Positions 8,938-17,660 of a DNA stretch of 64,000 nucleotides are shown piece by piece (position 1 is the first letter of the stretch; each line of letters opens with the position of its first letter). Origin of the DNA: Calliopsis andreniformis. Its lineage: Eukaryota > Arthropoda > Insecta > Hymenoptera > Andrenidae. Position numbers and translations under genes: made by a program. Where the stretch lies: positions 9,734,001 to 9,798,000 of the forward strand of contig NW_027480423.1 in the NCBI RefSeq assembly GCF_051401765.1. The letters are read 5' to 3'. The notes under the pieces are model-generated. The model was not told where the DNA came from. It was given only the letters and a program-made list of their open reading frames with translations, and made no database searches.

Positions 8938-11556
8938 CACCGTTTCCATGGCCTCCTCCAGGCCGTTCTTACCGGACCTTGAATAGGTCTGTGGCGCTGC
9001 AGATGACCCAGCCTCCTCTGCAGCGACCACCTTTTCCTTCCCTGCCCCGGCGGGGACTTCGGAGGACGTCGGAGGGGCGGCATTAGCGGTGTCCCCGCCG
9101 CGCTCCACCTGCCCCGCTGGCATCGCTGAGCGTGCCCTTCCGCGGCGTCGGCCCTTGGAGGGCGGGGCACATCCCGGTCCCCCCAGTCGGTGGCCTGATG
9201 GCCTCCCCAGGTCCGCACACAGCGGACACTTTGGGGAAGACGCGCGGCACTCCGACGCCCGATGCTCCGTGGCGCCGCACTTATAGCAGCGTCCCCTTCT
9301 ATCTTCCGCCGCGGTGCACCGCTGCTGGACGTGCCCTGTCTCCAAGCAGCGGTAGCACTGGAGGGGACGAGGCGCCAGGACATCGATACGGGCCATGGTC
9401 CAACCCACGCGCAGCCTTCCCGCAGCCGCCAAACTTCGGGCCGCCGTGAGGGGGCACCGCACCCACGCCGTACCAAGCGCCGTAGGCGAGCGGCGGATGG
9501 GGCCCACCTTTATGTCCCCCTCCTGACACCCTCCATGTGTCACAATGGCGGCAGCGACGTCCCGCTGGGTGACGGAGTCATCCAACCCCGCCACCCGCAT
9601 CTCCGTCGTCTTTTTCGGTCTTGCTACCTTAATCTCCGTAGCCACGAAAAGCTGCCGGAGCCTCTCAGCCAGCTGATCTGCCTTAGGGGCTCCCTCCGGG
9701 CCTGGGATTTCCAATATAATCCCGCCCGTGACGGCCCGCTTCGTCCTGATCTCGGCGATGCCCAGGTCGGCCAAATTAATGCTGGCCCTTGCCTGTCTAA
9801 GGGCATTACCAAGGTCGGCGCCGGCTCCCTCCATCACGGTCAGCGCTATGGCTGCCGTTTTGGGTGGCTTTGCCGGCGCCCGAGTGGGGCGGGCCGGGGG
9901 AGTCCCCTTCTTCGCCGGGCCATTGGCGGCGCTAGCGGGAGGAGCCCCGCCAGCACCCGTCGGCCGTTTCGGGGCTTTCTGCCTCACTGGGCGGGAGCCG
10001 TCAGGTTCGTTAGCGGGGGCAGCCTGTCCCGCCGGCTTCCGCTTCCGACCGAGTACCTCCGTCCATTTCGGCTCCCGATTCGGCCCCGTCACGGCTGCCG
10101 CCGGATCCACAGCCTTCCTTGCCCGGCTACCGGTCTTATCCACCGCTGTCTTTCTCCCGGCAGCAGCAGGTTTGGGACTGGGAGTGCCTCCCGTGGTTGC
10201 TGGTGTGGGCGGGGCTGGCGTCGCTACCGCGACTGTAATAGTGGGGCGCGCCCGTTGCCCATCAACGGTCGCCAGGGCCCTGGCTCTCGCCTCCTTCCTC
10301 CTCCTCCTCCTTCTTTGCGTTGGGGTTTCCCCCGACGCAGTCGGCGGCGGCCGTGCCATGACCGCAGCAGCTGGTGTTTTTGGCACCTTCGTTGGTGCCG
10401 CCCCGTGTGCACTTGTCTGGGGGGCGGATTTGCCCACGTGGAGGGTTATCTCAGCCCTCAACTCCCTGAACCGTTTCTCCACCAGCGTCTCCATTTTGGA
10501 CCATAAGGCCTCTACTAATGAGGCCTGGTCCAACGCCGGTTTGGGCGGATTGACGGTGGTGGCTGGCGACGGCAACGGTGGCGGGGGCATAAGCTGCCCA
10601 TCCGTCAGGGCCTTCTTTCTTTGGCCGCTGGGTGTTGGGTCTCTCCTAACCGCAGGTGCAGACTCTCGCTCCTGCCGCAGCCTTACAATTTCGGCTTTCA
10701 TCGCCCGCATTTGCTCCGCCAGTCTGATGTTTTGCTCCTCGAGCATTGTCTGGCTGGCGGTAGCTACAGTTCGCTGCTGTATTTCAACAGCAGCGACACT
10801 GACGATGCGGGCAGCCATTCGCAGTGTCCTGACGAACGTCCCCTTGAGGTTGCCCGAAGTGTTCGCCACCCTCTCCACCTCTGTCAGCTGGTGACTAATG
10901 ACACCGCCCAGGGAGCCTGTGTCCTGCCCCATCATCTCTCCCTTAAGAGACTCGATGGGGGGCAGGGTGTCCGTCCTCTTCTTTTTCCTGCTCTGTTCCC
11001 TTTGTGCTCCCGCAGTCGTATCTCCGTCGGCATCCGCCGCAGGCAATTGCCTTTTGCGGCCACCGACGGATGTCCCGGATCTTAGGGACCTCGTGGACTG
11101 ACGGGAAGAAACACTCCCTTCGTCGTCGGAGGCGGTCAAGGACATTTTGTCCCTGTCCTCTTCTCCCAACTTCCCCACGTCACTCCCACCAGCCCCACGG
11201 CTATCCCAGCCGGGGCCAAGGTACTGACCGAGCGCCCAGCTGATGCGCTCGTCCCGTGCGTGTTGTGCGGGAGTGATCTCAGCATCGGTGTGTTCTTCAA
11301 CCGATGCGTCCCTGTCGAACCCTGCCTCGGACATGGGCCTGGAGGATCTAACTTTTTCGACCCATTCCTGTAGGCCCCCGTCCGAGGAAGAACTGCCTCC
11401 CTGCTCTTTACTCGCGCAGTCAACCGTCACTGGGATGTTTCCCAATGAGGAACTGCGCTCCTTGCTCAAGTCGCCCTGCGACTTACCCCCCTTCCCCAAT
11501 GTTTCATTTAGGTTCGACATTTTGGCAGTTAATGATTCCTCCGGTTCGCCCATCAT
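8935..11556 (-). CDS. Retrotransposon ORF1, gag-like RNA-binding protein with three zinc knuckles
   Basis: 873 codons, uninterrupted. In R1-clade elements ORF1 coats the element RNA and helps bring it to chromatin. Residues 1-200 are Ser/Glu/Gly-rich and probably disordered, with a basic KKKR stretch near 191. Residues about 255-298 look like a heptad-type helix (EEQNIRLAEQMRAMKAEIV) and could drive oligomerisation. Residues about 385-565 are Pro/Ala/Lys/Arg-rich, with a run of six Arg at 415-420 that may be a nuclear-localisation or RNA-binding patch. Residues about 566-730 form the folded gag-like region that precedes the knuckles in this family. The knuckles are at 734-796: CYRCLETGHVQQRC, CYKCGATEHRASEC and an atypical CPLC-X8-H-X6-C. 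The start is the first of two adjacent ATGs; the second is at 11553. The start overlaps the stop of a short upstream ORF as ATGA, and the TAG stop lies two bases before the ORF2 start. Codon use is strongly GC-rich, unlike the surrounding satellite. Confidence 0.9.
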   Translation of the reverse strand: MMGEPEESLTAKMSNLNETLGKGGKSQGDLSKERSSSLGNIPVTVDCASKEQGGSSSSDGGLQEWVEKVRSSRPMSEAGFDRDASVEEHTDAEITPAQHARDERISWALGQYLGPGWDSRGAGGSDVGKLGEEDRDKMSLTASDDEGSVSSRQSTRSLRSGTSVGGRKRQLPAADADGDTTAGAQREQSRKKKRTDTLPPIESLKGEMMGQDTGSLGGVISHQLTEVERVANTSGNLKGTFVRTLRMAARIVSVAAVEIQQRTVATASQTMLEEQNIRLAEQMRAMKAEIVRLRQERESAPAVRRDPTPSGQRKKALTDGQLMPPPPLPSPATTVNPPKPALDQASLVEALWSKMETLVEKRFRELRAEITLHVGKSAPQTSAHGAAPTKVPKTPAAAVMARPPPTASGETPTQRRRRRRKEARARALATVDGQRARPTITVAVATPAPPTPATTGGTPSPKPAAAGRKTAVDKTGSRARKAVDPAAAVTGPNREPKWTEVLGRKRKPAGQAAPANEPDGSRPVRQKAPKRPTGAGGAPPASAANGPAKKGTPPARPTRAPAKPPKTAAIALTVMEGAGADLGNALRQARASINLADLGIAEIRTKRAVTGGIILEIPGPEGAPKADQLAERLRQLFVATEIKVARPKKTTEMRVAGLDDSVTQRDVAAAIVTHGGCQEGDIKVGPIRRSPTALGTAWVRCPLTAARSLAAAGRLRVGWTMARIDVLAPRPLQCYRCLETGHVQQRCTAAEDRRGRCYKCGATEHRASECRASSPKCPLCADLGRPSGHRLGGPGCAPPSKGRRRGRARSAMPAGQVERGGDTANAAPPTSSEVPAGAGKEKVVAAEEAGSSAAPQTYSRSGKNGLEEAMETV

Positions 11557-11753
11557 GGGACCCCCACCGCGGTGGGGGCACTTCCCCGGGTAAGAAGATC
11601 CCTAAATATGGATGCCAAAACCGTGAAGCGGTTTGTCGGGTGGTCAACCCTATTGGCACCTAGTGACTCTACAAAAAATATTACGGGATAGGCCCGCGCC
11701 ATATATGATGCAAAAGGTTTAACGTCACCCCTATCGAGAGGGCGGGTACCCAT
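11553..11753 (-). CDS. Upstream ORF in the retrotransposon leader
   Basis: 66 codons, beginning MGTRPLDRGDVKPF and ending TAVGVP. Its TGA stop overlaps the ATG of ORF1 in the sequence ATGA, the same stop-start arrangement, though tighter, as between ORF1 and ORF2. No domain is recognised and the composition is not distinctive. It may be a translated leader peptide that sets up reinitiation at ORF1, or only a chance open frame in GC-rich leader; other ATGs may lie further upstream. Comparison with intact relatives would tell whether the stop-start overlap is conserved. Confidence 0.3.
   Translation of the reverse strand: MGTRPLDRGDVKPFASYMARAYPVIFFVESLGANRVDHPTNRFTVLASIFRDLLTRGSAPTAVGVP
11561..11578. 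other. Perfect 18-bp palindrome just upstream of the ORF1 start
   Basis: CCCCCACCGCGGTGGGGG is identical on both strands. In the element's RNA it would form a very stable GC stem of seven pairs with a CGCG loop, ending four bases before the ORF1 ATG and inside the last codons of the upstream ORF. A stem here could stall scanning ribosomes or mark the start region for protein binding; that is inference. Its symmetry and place look more than random in a GC-rich leader, but I could not compute the odds. Confidence 0.7.
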
Positions 11754-12095
11754 CCGAAGGGCCCCGTACCCTAACCTCAGGCTAGACGGCGCGACAGTTT
11801 ACCCCCCGTCGCACGGGGTATGAGGATATACTGACCAGGTAATCCTCCATACCTGCGCCCAGTTAATCTCGCTTCAACCCCGACATAGGCTCCAGTCAGT
11901 ACCTGGGGAGCGGTTTTTCCACGTTTCGCATGCGGCTTCAGGCGACCTTTGCCATAATTTCAGGACTTACATTTACGCATCTTCCACCGCAGAGGCTAGG
12001 TACAGACTTCACCCAGGTACCCCGGTCGGGGGGCTACTACTCCACCCCTTGGTTAGTCTGTCGGGAATATCCACGAGCCACCGGCCGCAGCCCAT

Positions 12096-12139
12096 TCACA
12101 CACGCACACACACACACATTCACACACACACTCACGCAC
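12096..12139. repeat. CA/TG microsatellite inside the retrotransposon leader
   Basis: A run of about 44 bp made almost entirely of CA steps with a few interruptions (CACGCACACACACACACA, ATTCACACACACACTCACG). It lies about 175 bp inside the right end of the element. Either it is part of the leader, or it is a remnant of an older junction: some R1-clade families (Waldo and Mino) are described as inserting in ACAY or AC repeats. The sequence on both sides is GC-rich and unlike the satellite. Confidence 0.85.
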
Positions 12140-12313
12140 TGTGTTTGGTCCGCGGGGGCTTTCGCCCCGACCTCGGTACCGGGACGCGGGAGACACGACC
12201 TCTCGGTCATGCCCACCGGCCCGGGCCCGAGGCTTCCCCTATCCGCCACCTGGGGACGCGCCACGTAGGGGTTCACCTCCCCTCCCATCTGGACATCCAG
12301 ACAGGTCCGTGGA

Positions 12314-15300
12314 TGGAACAACGCCCTAGGGTGAAGCCTAGGTTGCCCGGAACGTAGGACATACCATTACCTTCACACTGGTTGCAATTATTCCTGTTAT
12401 ACGATGGAAAAGCTGTTGCATCTTTATTGTACTTTATGCTTCTGGCGTTGACTTCTAAGGCCCTAACTCTTCGATCTGGTGGAGCAGCGCCCTAGGGTGA
12501 AGCCTAGGTTGCCCGGAACGTAGAAATGACCATAACTTTCACATCGGTAGCAATTATTCGTTTTATACGACGGAAAAACTGTTCTATTTATTTTGTATTT
12601 TATGCTTCGGGCGTTGACTTCTAAGGCCCTAACTATTCAATCGGTTGCAGCAACGCCCTAGGGTGGATCCTAGGTTGCCCGGAAAGTAGAGATGACCATA
12701 ACTTTCATACTGGTTGCAATTATTCGTTTTATACGATGGAAAAACTGTTGTATTTATATTGTATTTTATGCTTCTGGCGCTGACTTCTAGGGCACTAACT
12801 ATTCGATCTGGTGGAGCAGCGCCCTAGGGTGAAGCCTAGGTTGCCCGGAACGTAGAAATGACCATTACTATTACACTGGTTTCAATTATTCGTTGTATAC
12901 GATGGAAAAACTGTTGTAGTTTCATTGCATTTTATGCTTTCGGCGTTGACTTCTAAGGCCCTAACTATTCAATCTGTTGGAGCAACGCCCTAGGGTGTAG
13001 CCTAGGTTGCCCGAAAAGTAGAAATGACCATAACTTTCATACTGGTTGCAATTATTCGTTTTATACGATGGAAAAGCTGTTGTATTTATACCGTATTTTA
13101 TACTTCTGGCGTTGACTTCTTATGACCTAACTATTCCATCTGGTGGAACAGCGCCCTAGGGTGAAGCCTAGGTTGCCGGGAACGTAGAAATGACCATAAC
13201 TTTCACACCGGTAGCAATTATTCATTTTATACGATGGAAAAACTGTTCTATTTATTTTGTATTTTATGCTTCGGGCGTTGACTTCTAAGGCCCTAACTAT
13301 TCAATCTGTTGGAGCAACGCCCTAGGGTGAAGCCTAGGTTGCCCGGAAAGTAGAAATGACCATAACTTTCATACTGCTTGCAATTACTCGTTTTATACGA
13401 TGGAAAAACTGTTGTATTTACATTGTATCTTATACTTCGGGCGTTGACGTCTAAGGCCCTAACTATTCAATCTGTTGGATCAACGCCCTAGAGTGAAGCC
13501 AAGGTTGCTCGGAATGTAGAAATGGCCATATCATTCACACTGGTTGAAATTATTCGTTTTATACGATGGAAAAGCTGTTGTATTTATATTGTATATTATG
13601 CTGCTGGGGCTCACTTCTTAGGCCCTAACAATTCGATCTGGTGGAACAACGACCTAGAGTGAGGCCTTGGTTGCCCGGAACGTAGAACTCACCATAACTT
13701 TTACACGGGTAGCAATTATCCGTTTTATACCATGGAAAAACTGTTGTATTTATATTGTATTTTATGCTTCTGGCGTTGACTTATAAGGCACTAACTATTC
13801 GATCTGGTGGAGCAACGTCCTATAGTGAAGCCTAGGTTGCCCGGAACGTAGAAATGACCATAACTTTCACACTGGTTGCTATTATTCGTTCTATACCATG
13901 GAAAAACTGTTATATTTATATTGTATCTTATGCTTCTGGCGTTGACTTCTAAGGCACTAACTATTCGATCTGGTGGAGCAACGCCCTAGAGTGAGACCGA
14001 GGTTGCCCGGAACGTAGAAATGACCATCACTTCCATACTGGTAGCAATTTTTCGTTTTATACGATGGAAAAACTGTTGTATTTATATTGTATGTTATGCT
14101 TCTGGCGTTGTCTTCTAAGGCACTAACTATTCGATCTGGTGGAGCAACGCCCTAGAGTGAAGCCTAGGTTGCCGGGAACGGAGAAATGACCATAACTTTC
14201 ACACTGGTTGCTATTATTCGTTTTATACGATGGAAAAACTGTTGTATTTATATTGTATATTATGCTTCTGGCGTTGACTTCTAAGGCACTAACTATTCGA
14301 TCTGTTGGAGCAACGCCCTAGAGTGAAGCCTAGGTTGCCCGGAACGTAGAAATGACCATCGCTTTCAAACTGGTTGCAATTATTCCTGTTTCATGATGGA
14401 TAACTGTTGTATTTTTATTGCATTTTATGCTTCGGGCACTGACCTCTAAGGTCCTACCTATTCAACCTGTTGGAGCGACGCCCTAGGGTGAAGCCTAGGT
14501 TGCGCGGGAAGTAGAAATGACAATAACTTCCACACTGGTTGCAATTATTCGTTTTATACGATGGAATAGCTGTTGCATCTTTATTGTATTTTATGCTTCT
14601 GTCGTTGGCGTCTAAGGCCGTAGCTATTAGATGTGGTGGAGCAACGCACTAGAGTGCCGCCTAGGTTGCCCGGAACGTGGAATGACCATTACTTTCGCAA
14701 TGTTTGCAATTATTCATTTTATACGATGGAAAAACTGTTGTACTTATATTGTATTTTATGCTTCTGGCGTTGACTTCTTATGCCCTAACTATTCCATGTG
14801 GTGGAACAACGCCCTAGGCTGAAGCCTAGGTTGCCCGCAACGTAGAAATGGATATAACTTTCACACCGGTAGCAATTATTCGTTTTATACGATAGAAAAA
14901 CAGTTCTATTTATTTTGTATTTTATGCTCCGGCCGTTGACTTCTAAGGCCCTAACTATTCAATCTGTTGGAGCAACGCCCTAGGGTGAAGCCTAGGTTGC
15001 CCGGAAAGTAGAAATGACCATAACTTTCATACTGCTTGCAATTACTCGTTTTATACGATGGAAAAACTGTTGTATTTACATTGTATTTTATACTTCGGGC
15101 GTTGACTTCAAAGCCCTAACTATTCAATCTGTTGGATCAACGCCCTAGAGTGAAGCCAAGGTTGCTCGGAATGTAGAAATGACCATATCATTCACACTGG
15201 TTGAAATTATTCGTTTTATACGATGGAAAAGCTGTTGTATTTATATTGTATATTATGCTGCTGGCGCTCACTTCTTAGGCCCTAACTATTCGATCTGGTG

Positions 15301-17660
15301 GAACACCGCCCTGGGGTGAAGCCTAGGTTGCCGGGAACGTAGAAATGACCATAACTTTCACACTGGTCGCTATTATTCGTTTTACACGATGGAGAAACTG
15401 TTATATTTATATTGTATTTTATGCTTCTGGCGTTGCCTTCTTAGGCCCTAGCTGCTCGATCTGGTGGAACAACGCCCTAGAGTGAAGCCTAGGTTGTCCG
15501 GAACGTAGAAATGACCATATCTTTCACACTGGTTGCTATTAATCGTTCTATACGATGGAAAAACTCTTTTATTTATATTGTATCTGATGCTTCTGGCGTT
15601 GACTTCTTAGGCCCTAACAATTCGATCTGGTGGAACAACGACCTAGAGTGAGGCCTTGGTTGCCCGGAACGTAGAACTCACCATAACTTTTACACGGGTA
15701 GCAATTATCCGTTTTATACCATGGAAAAACTGTTGTATTTATATTGTATTTTATGCTTCTGGCGCTGACTTATAAGGCACTAACTATTCGATCTGGTGGA
15801 ACAACGCCCTAGAGTGAAGCCTAGGTTGTCCGGAACGTAGAAATGACCATATCTTTCACACTGGTTGCTATTAATCGTTCTATACGATGGAAAAACTCTT
15901 TTATTTATATTGTATCTGATGCTTCTGGCGTTGACATCTTAGGCCCTAACAATTCGATCTGGTGGAACAACGCCCTAGAGTGAAGCCTAGGTTGCCTGGA
16001 ACGTACAAATGACCATGACCTTCACACGGGTTGCAATTATTCCTATTATAGGATGGAAAGACTGTTGTATTTTTATTGTATTTTATCCTTCTGGCGTTGT
16101 CTTCTAAGGCACAAACTATTCCATCTGGTGGAACAACGCCCTAGGGTGAAGCGCAGGTTGCCCGGAAAGTAGAAAAGACCATCACTCTCAAACTGGTTGC
16201 AATTATTCCTGTTATATGATGGAAAAACTGTTGTATTTTTATTGCATTTTATGCTTCGGGCATTGACTTCTAAGGCCCTAACTGTTTGATCTGTTGGAGC
16301 AATGCCCTAGGGTGAAGCCTAGGCTGCCCGGAAAATATAAATGACAATAAGTTTCATACTGGTTGCAATTATTCGTTTTATACGATGGAAAAACTGTTGT
16401 ATTTATATTGTATTTTATGCTTCTGGCGTTCACTTCTTAGGCCCGAACTATTCGATCTGGTGGAACAACGGCCGAGGGTGAAGTCTAGGCTGCCCGGAAC
16501 GTAGAAATGACCATAACTTTTACACTGGTAGCAATTATTCGTTTTATACAATGGAAAAACTGTTCTGTTTATTTTGTATGTAATGCTTCGAGCGTTGGCT
16601 TCTAAGGCCCTAACTGTTTGATCTGGTGGAGCAACGCCCTACAGTGAAGCCTAGGTTGCCCGGAACGTAGAAATGACCATAACTTTCACACTGGTTGCTA
16701 TTATTCGTTTTATACGATGGAAAAGCTGTTACATTTATTTTGTATTTTATGCTTCGGGCGTTGACTTCTACGGCCGTAGCTATTCGATGTGGTGGAGTAA
16801 TGCCCTAGAGAGCAACCTGGGTTACCCGGATCGTAGAAATGACCATCACTTTCACACTGGTTGCAATTATTCGTATTATACGATGGAAAAGCTGTTGTAT
16901 TTATATCGTATTTTATGCTTCTGCCGTTGACTTCTAAGGCCCCAACTATTCCATCTGGTGGAGCAAACCCCTATGGTGAAGCGTAGGTTGCCCGGAACGT
17001 AGAAATGACCATAACTTTCACACTGGAAACAATTATTCGTTTTATACATGGAACAGCTGTTCTATTTATTTTATATTTTATGCTTCGGGCGTTGACCTCT
17101 AAGGCCCTAACTATTCGATCTGGTGGAGCAACGGCCTAGAGTGAAGCCTAGGTTGCCCGGAACGTAGAAATGCCCATAGCTTTCACACTGGTTACTATTA
17201 TTCGTTTTATACGTTGGAAAAACTGTTATATTTATATTGTATTTTATGCTTCTGGCGTTGAGTTCTTAGGCCCTAACAATTCGATCTGGTGGAACAACGC
17301 CCTAGAGTGAAGCCTAGGTTGCCTGGAACGTACAAATGACCATCACTTTCACAAGGGTTGCAATTATTCCTGTTATAGGATGGAAAGACTGTTTTATTTT
17401 TATTGTATTTTATGCTTCAGGCGTTGACTTCTAAGGCCCTAGCTATTCGATCTGGTGGAGCAACGCCCTAGAGTGAAGCCTAGGTTGCCCGGTACGTAGA
17501 AATGACCATCACTTTCATACTGGTTGCAATTATTCGTTTTATGTGATGGATAAACTGTTGTATTTATATTGTATTTTATGCTTCTGGCGTTCACTTCTTA
17601 GGCCCTAACTACTCGATCTGGTGGAACAACGCCCTAGGGTGAAGCCTAGGTTGCCCGGAA
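12314..17660. repeat. Diverged satellite monomers next to the retrotransposon 5' end
   Basis: About 32 monomers with frequent single-base differences and no long exact higher-order unit. Local repeats are short: a monomer pair around 13370 recurs near 15030 (ten monomers away), marked by ATACTGCTTGCAATTACTCG and GAAGCCAAGGTTGCTCGG; a two-monomer repeat links about 15496 and 15827 (TTGTCCGGAACG, TTAATCGTTCTATACG). No gene seen. Confidence 0.8.

Larger units (their letters stand above)
6169..12313 (-). mobile_element. R1-clade-like non-LTR retrotransposon, 3'-truncated, inserted in satellite DNA
   Basis: A single GC-rich block interrupts the AT-rich 166-bp array. On the minus strand it has the two-ORF layout of R1-clade elements: a gag-like ORF1 with three zinc knuckles, then ORF2 with an N-terminal apurinic-type endonuclease and a central reverse transcriptase. 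No LTRs are present. The 5' part looks complete, with a leader of about 760 nt. The 3' part is missing: ORF2 stops matching a retrotransposon at about residue 921 and becomes satellite-encoded, so the C-terminal cysteine-histidine region, the 3' UTR and the tail are gone. The left boundary is placed where the satellite GCATCTTTAT ends (ambiguous over a few bases), the right boundary where TGGAACAACGCCCTAGGG resumes. No target-site duplication is seen. Long open frames in both ORFs suggest recent arrival. It could not move by itself as it stands. Clade assignment is from ORF2 motifs and the ORF1 knuckle pattern; RNase H cannot be assessed because that end is lost. Confidence 0.9.
11557..12313 (-). 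promoter_or_regulatory. Retrotransposon 5' leader (UTR with presumed internal promoter)
   Basis: About 757 nt of GC-rich, non-satellite sequence between the right-hand satellite and ORF1. Non-LTR elements carry their promoter inside this region; I cannot point to the initiation site. Contents in the element's reading direction are a GC-rich stretch of about 170 nt, a TG-rich microsatellite (12139-12096), about 340 nt without recognised features, the 66-codon upstream ORF, and a perfect palindrome just before the ORF1 start. The leader points transcription towards lower coordinates, through ORF1 and ORF2 and on into the minus strand of the left satellite arm. Confidence 0.65.

Noticed and set aside
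6123..11663. Long plus-strand ORFs opposite ORF1 and ORF2 (339, 388 and 414 codons among them)
   Set aside because: Shadow frames of GC-rich coding DNA, where stops are rare. They show no recognisable domain, while the minus strand has clear endonuclease, reverse transcriptase and zinc-knuckle motifs.
6169..12313. R1-type insertion in 28S rDNA
   Set aside because: The ORFs are R1-like, but both flanks are satellite and I recognise no ribosomal RNA sequence.
6169..12313. LTR retrotransposon or endogenous retrovirus
   Set aside because: There are no terminal repeats and no protease or integrase; the endonuclease is APE-type and the knuckle pattern is that of non-LTR ORF1.
12037..12321. 94-codon minus-strand ORF in the leader across the CA repeat
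   Set aside because: It reads through the microsatellite as a Val/Cys repeat, starts in or next to the satellite flank, and shows no domain.
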